Assembly: GCF_000247695.1 (NCBI RefSeq)
Contig: NW_004624742.1
Coordinates: 32,889,332-32,953,331 of the forward strand
Length of the DNA: 64,000 nucleotides
Source: Heterocephalus glaber
Lineage: Eukaryota > Chordata > Mammalia > Rodentia > Bathyergidae
Direction: 5' to 3'
In this document: one piece after another, positions 45,771 to 57,340 of the stretch
Layout: every line of letters begins with the position of its first letter
Position numbering within the stretch: the first letter of the stretch is position 1
Translations under genes and position numbers: made by a program
The notes under the pieces: model-generated
What the model was told of the DNA's origin: nothing
The model's database searches: none
Seen by the model: only the letters and a program-made list of their open reading frames with translations

Positions 45771-47337
45771 ATTAAAGGGGGTAATTCTTTGTCTCTTTAA
45801 TCTATACTGAGCCTTCAAGGCATGGAAAAAAGAAACTCCAACCCCCTTCCACCCCTCGCCCCAGAGGGGGTGCAGTAAACCCTCATGGTGGTGGAACAGG
45901 GAAGAAGTGACCCAGGACACACCCTCTCCACATGACCTACAGGGCCTGTGCCCAAGATGCCCTAGCCCAGGAAGACACATATCAGCCCCTGGTCTGGACC
46001 CACCATCCCCGTCTGTGGCACCTGCCTCAGTCTGAAGGAGGTAGGAAAGATCCCAAGCCTGTTTGTGTCAGAGTCCTGACCTTTAACGTCCAGTGTGCTG
46101 TAGATGAGTTTGACTTCTACTTTAATGCCAGGGTTCTATCAGTTCCAAAGTATCTGCCAGTCGGAATCCGATAGAAAAGGCTTCTGTTTGCACGTAGCAG
46201 ATGCCAAAGCACTGATGGTGTTGAGGATCCAGGATCAGTGTCAGGAGGATGCAGAGACACTAACCAGGATAGTATGCTTAGCTGTGGAGTGACGCTCTTT
46301 TCTAGAGATTCCAAGAGCACTGAGCCCGGGAGGCCAGAGGTGCTAAGCACAGCGGAAGAGGGAGGCCCTCATCCCAAGGCTGTAGGGGCCCACAAGAGCA
46401 CTGGCTCTGAGGCTGCATGGCAGTGGTGGATCCCAGGGGACAAGGTTGTTGCCCAGGAGAGGTGAGGTGTGTGTGCTTCTTGGACGTGGTTCCCAGGAGC
46501 AAGGACCACCGAGCATCCTGCAATGTTCTGAACAGCTGAGCACAGGGAGATGGTCTCACCAGAGCATTGATGATGCTGCCTCCACTGGAGTGCCTGGCCT
46601 TCACTTGACAAATGAGATAATTATAAATCTTTCATTCTTTAATCAAGAATTTTCTGGGAGCCTTCATAACAGAATCTGAGATACAATGGATGGGTCTGAT
46701 GTTAAGAAGTATTTCACCTCCTACATTTCAAAGCAACCCAGTGGGTTTCCCATGTATTCTCACTGACATCTGAGCACTGCCCTTTTGTGCAGTTTCTTTC
46801 CCACGAGGATATGAGAGAAGCCATCACTGTCTTGCTGCAGTCCCAGCTGAAGGTGTTTTGCCGAGGATGCCATGGTCCAAAGTGCTCCAAACACGCAGCC
46901 TCTGAGGCCATGTGGAGCTGCCCCCCTACGGTCCCCACAGTGCTGACCTGCACTGGGCCTCCTGGCACAGTGGAAGGAAGGACCTTCTCTTTCCCTTTTG
47001 CGTCATGGCCTGTCACCTTTCACCAAAGAAGCACTGCTTTGTCCCTGTGCAGCAAGGTTTCCCTTACCCTCCCTTCTAGCCATGCATAGATGGCCATGCA
47101 TGGCTGGGTACCTGCACTTCAACTAGATGCTGTAATCGGCATCTCATTCCAGGCTCAATCTTAGATCATCCACACACTTTATTCTCCTTCAGCAAGTCTG
47201 CTGTAACTCTAGAATAAACTCATAACTCCATTCCTGGAGGCCTGGCCCACCAGTTCAGTTCATCAGATATTCCTAGATTTCACTTTAAACTCACACTGGA
47301 ACAGCCCTCCTGCTACATATGAATGTTGGCGACTGAC
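45771..47337. other. no gene recognised
   Basis: About 1.5 kb with many overlapping short frames on both strands (46,104-46,679 especially, up to 100 codons). They encode unrelated peptides over the same DNA and none is recognised. Confidence 0.5.
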
Positions 47338-47392
47338 ATAGATTAGATAGATAATAGATAGATAGATAGTAGACAGACAGACAGATAGGAGG
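47338..47392 (+). repeat. (GATA)n/(GACA)n microsatellite
   Basis: Imperfect TAGA/GATA units followed by GACA units over about 50 bp. Confidence 0.9.
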
Positions 47393-47479
47393 GATGGAAA
47401 AAGAGGAAGAGAATGAGAAGTAAGCAAGCTAGCAGGAAATCCACATGTAAAGTGGGTGGCACAAAGCAGGCTCTCAATT

Positions 47480-47650
47480 AGTTTTAGCTATTATTATTAA
47501 TAATACATTTTGCAATGCCTCTTGTTACCTATGTCACTTTTAAATGGAGAAACCGAGGCTCAAAATCACAGGGCAATTAGTCCAGAGTAAAGATTCTATC
47601 TCATGCTTTCCTGACTCCAGAGCTCAGTCACTTGATTCAACAGTACTGGC
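47480..47650 (-). repeat. MIR, antisense
   Basis: Antisense MIR order: attattattaataatac, ggagaaaccgaggctcaaa and ttcctgactccagagctcag. Confidence 0.65.
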
Positions 47651-48494
47651 TGTATACTCCAGCCCACGGAAGACAAGATACTTTGAGATCATAGAGCAAC
47701 ATCTCATACGTGGGAGACTACGTGTGCTCACCATGTGCATGTGCTTCCTCCCTAAGCATGGTTCCTCTCTTGTCACGTTCTCGCAGGACCTGTATCCAAC
47801 CCGTTAGACTGCAGCTTATAGCTGAAGCCAAACGAAGGTCTGTCTGCTGTATGCAACTGACTTGTGCTACTCTGAGATAACGCAGATTATAGAAATAAGT
47901 AGGTGTCTTTCTTTCATATGTGCTGTGGGCAGACAAGCCCTAAACAACATTTTCTTCACTTGAAAGTGTTAAATGGAACAGATGGTAAAAACCCTGTTAA
48001 CAACATATTAGAAATCTTACATATCTATATTTTGTTTGTAAATACAAACTTGTTCAGAATCACGATGACTTTTCTGCAAGCGTGGGTGTGGTAGACACCA
48101 CGCAGGCTTCTTCCACCACTTCTCCTCCCAGCTTCACACGGCTGAGGCCAATGCTGCTGAGGCCCTGTCTGGTCAGGCCTGACCCACTACACTGGCCGGT
48201 CGGCTAAGAGCAGAGACCGCATCTCCTTCCCGGTGGGCACTTTCTTCTCCTGCCAAGGACACTCGGAAGGGTGTTTGAGAGGTGCTGTGGGTCCTTATGT
48301 CTAGGGACAGTTGTCCTGGAGATTTGCCCAAGCCATTGCGAAATGCTATATGGAGAACACTAAAGTTTGTTTTCTTGGCCTCCCAGACTTCGGTGCTGTC
48401 TCTCCACATTCCCTCACAAGGCGTGGCCTCTCCTGCCAAGTCTGAGGTGATTTCATTCAGGCTGTGAACTAACACATATCTCTGTGCTAGTGAA
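47651..48494. other. no gene recognised
   Basis: The 100-codon minus frame at 48,173-48,475 has no domain and overlaps an open plus frame. Confidence 0.5.
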
Positions 48495-48985
48495 GAACAG
48501 TGCCTACATTTTCATCTGGTACTCAAGTTCTCTATGATCCAGCCCAAACTTTCCTTCCTAGTTCCTTCTTCTACTTTTCTCCAGATCAAACTACAAAGGA
48601 ATCCTCAGCACACCTTATGATTTCTTCTCCTGTCTCTCTTTGTGTTATTCCCTGTGCTTGGTGTACGATCTCTTGCCCTTTACATTGTGACTGTTAACTT
48701 GTAAAGGTCTGACTCATATTCCAGTCTTCATAAAATCTTCCCCATCTGGCTGTTCTGAAGGAACTTCTTTTACCTTCAATTTTTTGTATTTATTTCTCAT
48801 TGCCTCTTCTTACTTTATATCCTGGATAATGTTTGTTTGTGAAAATCTTTTATCTCTGCTGTTGGTTATCTTGAGAGAGGCACTTCAACCCGATTCATCA
48901 TTGAATCCTCAACAACTCACCGTAATGCCTTAAGATGGTGCTCAGTAAACATGTGATATACATTGATGAAAATGAATTTCGGTGC
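48495..48985 (+). repeat. L2 3' region, sense
   Basis: A long L2 3' segment: ctatgatccagcccaaactt, cttcataaaatcttccccat, ttgaatcctcaacaactcac, then a terminal ggtgctcagtaaacatgtg and gatatacattgatgaaa. Confidence 0.7.
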
Positions 48986-49189
48986 CCAAAGGCGCTGCTG
49001 AGGAACACTCCTGCTCTGGGTCCCCTTGTTACTCGCCTACAAGAGGGCTGTGTTTAGGGTGGATGCAAATGTTAGACATCTTCCAGCTTCAGGAAAACGA
49101 TGGGCTGCCCTCTCCTTGCAGGAGCATTCAGGAACTGGGGAGTTGATACCCCTCGCACTGTGCCAAGTTTGGAACAGGACGGAGATCAG
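48986..49189. other. no gene recognised
   Basis: No repeat or frame I can support. Confidence 0.45.
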
Positions 49190-49670
49190 CAACTAGGGGA
49201 GCTACCAAGGACACAGAACATGCCAGGCCCTGGGCAATGTGCTTTACATGTGCTATGCCACTTGCCGGTCCCATGCATGGCAGGGGAGGCATCAGAAGGT
49301 GAGGGGTTCAGAAACTCTGCAGTTGGCCTGTATGTGTCTAGATCCCAGCCCCACCACCAACTAACTGCAGGCTCTGTGAGGTACTGGCTTCTCTGTCTCA
49401 GTGTCCTGCCCTGAAAACAATGTCTGTCTCTGATGATGATAACTGCCTTGATGAAGATGAATCCCTGAGAAGAGTACCTGCATTTGTGAACATGCGCCAA
49501 GTATGACTTTAAGAAGAGGATGAGCCTCTCATTCTCTTCTCATTGCAGAGTAAGGTACCAAAGCTAAGTACTAAGCACATTGCCCAAGGACTTGAAAGTC
49601 AGAAATGGCAGAGAAGAGATTTAAACCCAGTCCTCCTGGCCTCAGAACTAATGCTCTTATTCTCTTCCCA
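49190..49670. repeat. cluster of three MIRs (minus, plus, minus)
   Basis: About 49,190-49,330 is antisense (atgccaggccctgggcaatg). About 49,335-49,500 is sense (aactaactgcaggctctgtg, ctctgtctcagtgtcctgcc). About 49,535-49,670 is antisense (cattgcccaaggacttgaaa, gagatttaaacccagtcc). Opposing neighbours form a potential fold-back. The 104-codon frames on both strands here are MIR by-products. Confidence 0.6.
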
Positions 49671-49799
49671 CACAATTCTCTGAGGCCCAAATCACTGGGC
49701 CAGAATGTTACAAAGAGCACTCATATCCCATCCGGCTTGAGGAAGAACGGTCAGATCTGATCATTTATAATGATCAACTTATAACTTTCAATCTTCACA
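49671..49799. other. no gene recognised
   Basis: Short unassigned gap. Confidence 0.45.
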
Positions 49800-50140
49800 T
49801 TGTGTAGGTCTTAGTCCACTGAGGCTGCTGTGGCAAAAATAGCACAGAGGAGCTGGATTGTAAGCGATGGAGATTTATTTTTCAAGTCCAAGACCAAGCT
49901 GGTGCCTGCTCAGTGCACAGCCTGATTCCCGGTGTACAGATATCTGTAATCCTCTTGGGATACCTCTGGACGGGAGGGTGCACAGGTGCTCTGAAAGTTC
50001 TTTGTAAAGACACTAATCCGGCGCATGGGCACAGCGCCTCCATGAGCAAATGCCCTCCCAAAGGTTCCAGGCCCAAAAGCTGTCCCCTTGGGGGTCAGGA
50101 TGAACCGGGACAGGGGAATGGGCACATCCAGTCTACATCA
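49800..50140 (-). repeat. MST/MLT-type MaLR LTR, antisense
   Basis: Antisense MaLR landmarks: gaggctgctgtggcaaaaat, gatggagatttatttttcaa, gtccaagaccaagctggtgc and atgagcaaatgccctcccaaa. Confidence 0.7.
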
Positions 50141-50334
50141 CTGTGACTCTAGTGACGGATGCTAAACTTCAAAAGCAAGTGACGCTCCTCCCAGTCCACG
50201 ACAGAGTAAGCTAATGGCAAAGGCGACTAGGTGGTCTTTCTGTGGTTTATAACTTCTACTCTGCAGTCACTATTTAAGATTTTTAATTATATTTTTGGCC
50301 TTTTTAAGTTGTGCTTCAGAGTTTAACAACATAA
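50141..50334. other. no gene recognised
   Basis: Short unassigned stretch. Confidence 0.45.
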
Positions 50335-50465
50335 TAGTCCAAGGAGGAAATGCAATGCTTTAAGTCCAGCAGATGGGAATCTGAATTGTTGCTGTATCAC
50401 CTATTTTCTACATGATCTTGGGCAAGGTATGCAACATCCTGCCAAGTTAATTTCTGTCAGATTTC
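50335..50465 (+). repeat. MIR, sense
   Basis: agatgggaatctgaattgtt, gctgtatcacctattttcta and catgatcttgggcaaggtat fit the MIR 5' half and core. Confidence 0.7.
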
Positions 50466-50934
50466 TGCACCTTATAACTTCTGACTAAGGGCTCTGCCAA
50501 ACAGTCCTGTACATGATTCTGTCACTGTCTCCCTTACCCCAGTGCACCTGCTGATACCTGCAGCCATCCCCTGGCCCAAACCAGGCCATCAGACCTTCTT
50601 CCCTAGCACATGAGACTGAGAAATTCCAGGTTTTTCTGGACCCTTGAATGGAAAGGATGCAAACTTGTGATCTGTGATTGATGACTTTCTTCCCCATGGT
50701 CTGGGGGATCAAAAACATCAATGCATACCAGAAGGAAGAATAAATGAACCTGGCAGGCATACAAGCCCAGAGACAGGGTCAGAAAAAATTCTCCTCCATT
50801 GTCCCTTACTTTTCCAGATGGCTGAGATTATTTCTGCCCTTGCATCCTATGAGAAAGCCATTTTTGCTGTCTGGCTCCAGTGGAGGTTTTGCTATTGCAA
50901 CAAGGATCCTGGATAATCCAGCACCTTGATAATA
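50466..50934. other. no gene recognised
   Basis: Frames at 50,485-50,760 (minus) and 50,674-50,929 (plus) are unrecognised. Confidence 0.5.
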
Positions 50935-51075
50935 GGTTTCTCATCAGCAGGACAGTGAAAATAATATATCCCTTGTAGGATCATTACTAAAATAAGTGAG
51001 GTACCATACATACAGTGCCTTACCCGTTGGCCAGCACAGAGCAAACTTTAAATAAATAGTAGCTGATATCCTTTG
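50935..51075 (+). repeat. MIR 3' half, sense
   Basis: gacagtgaaaataatatatc, gtaggatcattactaaaata and accatacatacagtgcctta lead to agcaaactttaaataaatag. Confidence 0.6.
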
Positions 51076-51639
51076 TTACACTGTGCTTACTTATAAACAT
51101 CATTACATACTATTACAAACCACCTATCATGTTTATTTTCTTTTATGTACTTAATCTGCATTTTCAATCACATACCATGAGCCAGCACTGTGCTTAGAGC
51201 TAGCTCTGTGGTGAATATGACATAGTATTTATCATCAGCAGGAGCAAGTGGGCTGGGAGAGAGATACTGAACAAACAATTACTATTGAGGTAGTGGGTTC
51301 ATGAATCTGGTGGTTTACTGAGAGACAGAGATCGGATTGGCAACATTATGTGACAGATAGCTTCACAGATTGTTCAACACCTGAGCTCATGGCACAGGGC
51401 AGAAGCAGGGCCATGAGGGAGCTTTGCTGTTTTTCAAGCAAAATGACCAGAGACTCTGCAAAAGCACTGAGGTCTCAACTTCAACAGACAGTTTAAGGAA
51501 CCCAACAGGTGACTCCAGGTCCAGTTAACTGGAAAGGGAGAGAAAGAGTGGCAGAGTAAGTTGGAGAAGTGCTCAAGGCCGAACAGAAGAGCCCATAATA
51601 AAGGATGCTAAGGGGATAAAGTTGAGGGCAGCAAATTCT
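51076..51639. other. no gene; possible old dispersed repeat near 51,170-51,300
   Basis: The phrase ccatgagccagcactgtgct and gtgaatatgacatagtatt resembles an old repeat 3' region, not assigned. No frames of note. Confidence 0.4.
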
Positions 51640-51785
51640 TGCATGTGCCAAACACTTCTAGACACCTCTTAACTCATTTTCTCCTCATGGTGTGGTACAA
51701 ATTGGTGTTATCCATGAAGAAATAAAATCACAGAGAGACGACGTAGCTTGTTGGAAGTGACACCATACTAAGAGCAAGCCAGGCT
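51640..51785 (-). repeat. MIR, antisense
   Basis: Antisense MIR: acacctcttaactcattttc, tccatgaagaaataaaatca and gacgtagcttgttggaagtg. Confidence 0.65.
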
Positions 51786-51947
51786 TTGGACCCTGTTAAG
51801 GGTTGAATTTTGGGCTGCCAATATTTATACACTGTAGTCCTAACTCTAATCCTCAGCATCTCACAATGTGACTTTACATAGAAATAGGATGGTAGCAGAG
51901 CTCAGAGGAAGTCCTACTGGAGTGTCACTCATAAAAGCAGGAAATTT

Positions 51948-52835
51948 TAGCTATACTAGTTTACCTTCCCACCAACAACATATAGGGGTTCCTTTTTCCC
52001 TGCAGTCCCTCCAATATTTGTTATTATTTGATTTCTTGATGATAACCACTCTGTTTGGAGTAAGATGGAATCTCAGTGTTATTTTAATTTTCATTTCCTC
52101 AATAGCCAGAGATGTTGAACATTTTATGTAAACTGGTACAACCATTATGGGAATTACTATGGCGATTTCTCAAAAAACTAAAAATAGAAATCCCATTCGA
52201 CTCAGCTAGTCTCTTTTACTATCTTTCTGAAAGAGTTAAAGACTTCATATTACAATGATACATGCATACCCATGTTTATAGCAGCTCAAGTCATAATAGC
52301 TAAATTTTGGAAGCAGCCTATATATTTTTCAAGAGATGAATGGATAAAGAAAATGTGGAATTTATATTCAATGAAGTACTACACTGACATAAAGAAGGAT
52401 AAACTTAGGGCTGGGGATGTAGCTCAATGGTGTGGCACCCGCCTGGTAAGCACAAGGTCCTGAGTTTGATCCCCAGTACTGGGGGAAAAAAGAAGGATAA
52501 ACTTGAGTCATTTTCAGGAAAATGAATGCCTTGAGTCTATAATGTTAAGTAAAATAAATCAGACACACAAGCTTAAATATCACATGCTCTCCCTTATATG
52601 AGAAACCCAAATTACAAATAAAGAGCAAAATAAACTATAGATAATAGGATATAGGGAGATAGATCTTTTGCCAAAGGGAAGAGGACCAAGAGATGAAAGG
52701 ACTAGGGAGAGAGGGGAAGGGAAAGGGAGAAAAAAAGAATTAAGAGGTGTCAGGTACTTGTACCAGCTCCCGTGGTGAGCACAATCATTATGTACTGCGC
52801 ACACACGCTAATAAAATACAACTTGGAAAGAACTG
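51948..52835 (+). mobile_element. 5'-inverted, 5'-truncated LINE-1 inserted in MLT1
   Basis: From about 52,129 to the right the L1 is sense: ORF2-end sequence (LVQPLWELLWRFLKK-like translation) and a purine-rich 3' UTR ending near ctaataaaatacaactt. From about 51,948 to 52,128 it is inverted: the minus strand encodes YWRDCREKGTPICCWWEG, which lies immediately upstream of LVQPLW in ORF2. The 9-bp aggaaattt at 51,939-51,947 and 52,836-52,844 is the target-site duplication. This is the classical twin-priming structure. Confidence 0.9.
52407..52488 (+). mobile_element. tRNA-derived SINE (type II), sense, nested in the L1
   Basis: agggctggggatgtagctca, type II middle gtggcacccgcctggtaag and a TTTGATCCCCAGTAC B-box end, followed by a short A tail. 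A perfect 16-bp target-site duplication, aaagaaggataaactt, at 52,391-52,406 and 52,489-52,504 interrupts the L1 ORF2 end. Confidence 0.97.
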
Positions 52836-52905
52836 AGGAAATTTGGTCACAGACGTGCTCAGGAGAGCATCATATGAACCTGAAGTGAAAGATCCACCAG
52901 CGGAG

Positions 52906-53195
52906 TTTATCAGTTGGCTTTCCCATTGCTGGACACAACTCCTGACACACAACTTAGGGGAGAAGTGGTTCCATCTGGCTCACAGTTGGGGGAATGCAGC
53001 CCAGAGCTGGCTGACTCCAAGGCAGGACCATCATGGCAGGAGGGAGCAATGCTACACAGTTGACGGCTGCTGTGGACAGAGCAGGGGAGCAGCCCAGACA
53101 GGAGGGGTGGAGGAAGCAGTCGTGGTACCCAAGGTCACCTACCCAGATGCACCCGGGAGGGTGCTCAACTAGTCTTCCAGGTGTTTTTTAATCCA
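52906..53195 (-). repeat. rodent-like MaLR LTR fragment, antisense, nested in MLT1
   Basis: Antisense layout: atcagttggctttcccattg, ccatctggctcacagttg, gaccatcatggcaggaggg and acagagcaggggagcagccc. It separates the second and third MLT1 pieces. The 109-codon plus frame at 52,843-53,172 lies over it and is not a gene. Confidence 0.55.
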
Positions 53196-53428
53196 ATGAA
53201 GTTAGCACACTAGGATTAACCATCACACTGAGTAACACTAAAGATTACCAGCAAACCACCAGAGGCATGGCGCAAATTCTCCCTCACCATCCTCTGAAGG
53301 AACCCACCCTGCCAACTCCTTTCAGACTTCTAGCACCCAGAACTGTGAGACAACCATTTGCATTGTTCAATCTACCTGTTTGTGGTACTTTGTTATGGCA
53401 GCCTTAGAAAACACTGCTGCAGAGTACC

Positions 53429-54364
53429 AAGTCTGTCCATCTGATGAATAAGAATGGTCCTGCACAATACCCAGTGTCTTGTTTTCCCAGCGCCATGAGG
53501 GTATTTTAAGTTGGAGAGGAACTTGGCTGTGTTTGCATTCTAGCCTCAAACCTGCCTGCCCTCACTTGTCTGCTCACCTGAGTCCTCCATTATTCGCAAA
53601 GGTCAGCTTGGGCCTTGCCTGTCTCTTGTAGGAGAAACCCAGTTCATACCCTAGTACTAACAGTCTTCATAGTGCAGCTTAACTTATCATCAGTATTAGT
53701 TTCCTCTCTATTTGGACAGGGACTTCACTACAAAATGCCTCATTTTTATAGATCTGTTATCCAACTGTTCAAAAGGAATAATTCTTTATTGTTCTCTGCT
53801 TATAAACTCATTCTACTTTGACTTATATGGGCAAAAAAAACCCATTGGAGACCATTCTTTGCTCTCTTTTTTTCTCTGATGGTAAATGTAAAGTCATGCA
53901 GTTTTAGGAGTGGGCATCTTTGGCTCCCTTATTACCACTATTCATCTTTCTTTTGGAGGAAAGAGAGAGCACTGACTATTGGACGGAGATGTTTCTGTGG
54001 AACCTTTCTCTGGTGACTCCTAATCTAAAGCTGTTGAGTCCAAGGAAGGCAGTTTTAACCACAATATTTAATCTTATGGAGACATTTATTGCATAGCTTT
54101 TATTTTGCCTTGTTTAATATGAACCACCAGAGAGACATTTCTTGGAAATGTAATTTCATAAAGCAGAGTGTGAAATGAAAATCCCAGGAAAGGCCATTCC
54201 TCCTTAAGACTTCTGTCATAGACTGTAATCTGGAAGGGAGGGACCTTTGGAGCCTTAAAACAACATCAGTAAAAAACGGGAACATTGATAATTACAGTGA
54301 CAATGGCTAACCAGCATCCACAGAGGAACTGTGTAGTCGGGGCTGAAAAGGCCACTTCTTGTCA
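53429..54364. other. no gene recognised
   Basis: About 0.9 kb with short frames only. Confidence 0.5.
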
Positions 54365-54560
54365 GACACATCTGGATCTCCATTATAGGTCTGGCTCTTC
54401 CCCAGGGCAATGTATCTTCCCTAAGCCTCCGGTTCCTCATCTGTAAAGTGGGGACATTAACACTCTTTACTACTTGAAGCTGTAATGAGGATTAAATGAG
54501 ATGTTGAAAAGAAGTGCTTAGCAGTGTCTGACATACAATAAATATCCACTAGATATTTAG
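54365..54560 (+). repeat. MIR, sense
   Basis: Well-preserved core: ccggttcctcatctgtaaag, tggggacattaacactcttt, aatgaggattaaatgagatg and gtctgacatacaataaatat. Confidence 0.85.
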
Positions 54561-54599
54561 TTAGCTGCTCTTGTTATAAAAAGAATACATTGTAAGCCT

Positions 54600-54765
54600 G
54601 TTATCTGTCAGGGCCTCTGAGTGCATGATCTCCAACCTTGATTAAAATATTACAGGGAAATAATTATTGGTCCCCACCTTACAGATAGAAGAATTAAATT
54701 ATATTTTCAAGGTGATTTGGTTGGAAGTGGCAGAACCGAGACTCCTTTGGGTGTAAAAATATGTT
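54600..54765 (-). repeat. MIR, antisense
   Basis: tggtccccaccttacagata, gaagaattaaattatatttt and gaagtggcagaaccgagact. Confidence 0.65.
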
Positions 54766-56179
54766 GAATGTCATCCAACTGCCGTCAAACTGATACAAGA
54801 ACTGCCCGATGCACCTCTCCAATGTCACTGTTTCAAGTTAGCATTTGTAAGTCCTAGAAGTCCAAGATAAAGTCAAAGGTAGTCTTTATTAAAATATTAA
54901 TGAAAATCAATTTACTATTCTTTTAAGCTTCATCACAGAGTTTACAGTGAAACTCAAAATGTCAGTCAATTAACTGTGCTTAATTTAAATTTGAACAAGT
55001 TTAAGTCTCTGCATGATTCACTCTCAGTGAAGATCAATCAGGTGCATCTCAAATGTTTTCAGAGATAGGGAAATGAACTGCTCTTGTGCCTGAGAGTTCT
55101 AGGGTCAAATTCCAGGCATAGGGGACCAGGCTGGCTCCTGTTCTGCTCTCTTTCCGACACTGGCTCTTTCCGCTCCACTTCCCTTGGCCGGGTGCTTGGT
55201 TGGCTTCCTCCTCTTCTCGAGAAAAGGACAGAATGCGTGGGTGCGGAGATCTGCCAAAACCTCCAAACCTGTCCTCACAGCCTTCCCCAGCGGGGAGAAG
55301 GCCTCCCTCCCCAGTACCTGCACGTGGCTCACTGATAAGAACCGGCCTTCTCGGTGGAGCTGTGTGTGAGCAGAGTGAGCAGTGGCGGCCCTCACAGAGG
55401 CTCCATGGGACAGGCCGAGAGGGCTCTGCTCGCAGAAACGCACAAAGGAAGGGGCACTGTGGAGACCAAGCGCCACCCAGCACTGTGTCCAGAAAGAAAT
55501 TGTGAAGTTTGGTTTTGTTCTGCTCCCTTTCAGTTACTCAGTTAGAAGTAGAGTCCTTACTTTGCTGTGGCTATGGTTTTGGGTATTTAAGACAAACGGA
55601 AGAAATAGAGTCCCAGAATAGCAGAGGATTACCCCCCACCCCTGGGGTTCTGTAGTGGATTGCACACATTTGACCACGTGACGGTTTCGGTGGCCACGTG
55701 TCTTTCTGGGGTTCAAAGGTCAGTGGGCGGGTCTTCCCGGAGGCTCCGGGAGAGCATCAGTTTCTTTGCCCTTCCTAGCGTTGGGAGACCTCTGACTTCC
55801 TCAGCTCCTGACCCTCTCATCGAAGCGCTGTGCCCTTGCTGCCAGTACCTCTCCTACGAGGACGTCTGCGGTGATCCCGGATAACCTCCCATCTCAGTGA
55901 TCCCCAGCTTAATCACATCGGCAAAGTCGGTCTTGCCATGGAAGGCGGAATTCCCAGGCCCAGAGAGCAGGACGAGGACGTCCGGGGGACCATTGTCCAG
56001 CCTTGCCCTAGTTTGACCCAGGAAGGCATGACAACCAACAAAAGCTGCTTTGCTTGCTGAGGGTAGCTTCTCGACAGCCCATCTTCTTAGCAAAGAAAGG
56101 CAGTTGCCTTAAGAAAATCCGCAAATTATACAGAGGACAAAGAAACTACATTCAGTGTCTGAGATCTGATTTGCTTCTT
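54766..56179. other. no gene; GC-richer with overlapping open frames
   Basis: From 55.05 to 55.9 kb GC rises and several frames up to 144 codons are open on both strands over the same bases (55,049-55,505). None shows a signal peptide, domain or splice context that I can defend. Confidence 0.45.
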
Positions 56180-56395
56180 GACAGATAATGATAATCGCAA
56201 ACATTTATTTTTCTCCTTATGTGTCAGGCATTGTCGTACATGCTTGACTTCTGTAACTCAATCTTCACCAAAGTCACCCTCATTGTGTAGAATAGGAGAC
56301 TGAAGCACAGAGATGCAAAGCAACTTGCCCAGGATTACAGACCAGCCAGAGCAGGACTTGAGCTAGAGGTGTCTGGTTCCCGGTGTACCCTCTCC
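56180..56395 (-). repeat. MIR, antisense, nearly full length
   Basis: aacatttatttttctcctta, tgtgtcaggcattgtcgtac, gactgaagcacagagatgca, aagcaacttgcccaggatta and gaggtgtctggttccc. Confidence 0.85.
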
Positions 56396-56989
56396 GTCAC
56401 CTGAGACAGAACTGAGAGCACAGATGAGCAGGTGGTCACAGAGCAGCAGCAGAAGGGCACTACAGTCACAGGAAACACAGTGAACACAGACAGCTGAGGC
56501 AGGGAGACGAAGGCAGAGTGGGTCACTGAGTAGACAGGCCAGGTGGAGAAGTTGTGAGAGCTCAGGGCAGATGTGCAGCTCGAGGGCAGAGTAAGGGAGG
56601 CCTTGACACCATGGCCCTGGTCCACTGTGGTTGACCCTTTGACACGCAGCTGGTGCAGGGGCTGGGACACGGCTGGGCCCTGGGCAGATTGGTCTCGCAG
56701 CCCAGAGGAAAGCGCAGGAGTGGGGTGGCTGCCTCTCCTCTGCATCCCGGAGCTCTGTGCATAGCAGAAGGAGCCTGTGTCCACCCTCTGCACAGTGAGC
56801 CTGGGCAGCAGTGTGTGTCTCCAGCTGTGGGTGCTGGTAGGGGGTGCAGGAAACTACAGAACCCGGCTCCACTAGAGGACGGGGCAGGGACGATGATGGC
56901 CCCTACACATGGGAAGAGATCTCCAGAGTCAGCTGAAGGAAGCTTTGCCCAGAGCCCCATTCTTCTAACGTCATAGAAAGTCCCAGGCA
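56396..56989. other. no gene; GC-rich with overlapping open frames
   Basis: Minus frames of 149 to 169 codons (56,335-57,011) overlap each other and a plus frame at 56,653-56,976. The minus frames include the antisense MIR at one end. No protein is recognisable. Confidence 0.5.
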
Positions 56990-57340
56990 CTCGGGACACG
57001 AGGTCTACCATGGAATCTTGGCTCAGCTGCTTGCTGCTGTGGGGTAGCTTCTCAACAGCCCAGCCTCATTTTTCTGTTCTTTAAGACAGAAATCCCATTA
57101 TTTTATTGGTAAATGTTAACTTACAAGGGAGCTCAGAGGAGGCATCTGGCACCAAGCTGGTGCTCAACGTTGTTATTATCTTTAGATTTTTGTTCAATTT
57201 TGTCACCAATTCACCTGATGTGAATGTTGATGTTTTGCCTCCCTTTGCGGTTGAGGGAATTGAATCTCAGGGAAAAGAAGGGATTAACCCAAAGCTAGCC
57301 AGTGGAGAAGCAGGGATTAGAACCTGAAATCTAAGCAAGC
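56990..57340. repeat. paired MIRs: sense (56,990-57,100) and antisense (about 57,105-57,340)
   Basis: Sense: cttggctcagctgcttgctg, ggtagcttctcaacagccc. Antisense: gctggtgctcaacgttgtta, ttgaatctcagggaaaagaa, cccaaagctagccagtgg and agggattagaacctgaaat. Confidence 0.65.

Larger units (their letters stand above)
51798..53428 (+). repeat. MLT1 LTR, sense, split in three by later insertions
   Basis: Piece 1 (51,798-51,947) has gggttgaattttgggctgcc and tcacaatgtgactttacata. Piece 2 (about 52,836-52,905) has aaatttggtcacagacgtgc. Piece 3 (about 53,215-53,428) has agcaaaccaccagaggcatg, agacttctagcacccagaac and tttgttatggcagccttag. The pieces are in consecutive MLT1 order. The gaps are filled by an L1 and by another LTR fragment. 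Confidence 0.85.

Noticed and set aside
55049..55505. Frames of 144 and 123 codons (minus) and 101 codons (plus)
   Set aside because: Open on both strands over the same GC-rich bases, with no domain and no splice or promoter context.
56335..57011. Three overlapping minus-strand frames of 149-169 codons
   Set aside because: They overlap each other in different frames, include an antisense MIR at one end, and match no family I know.
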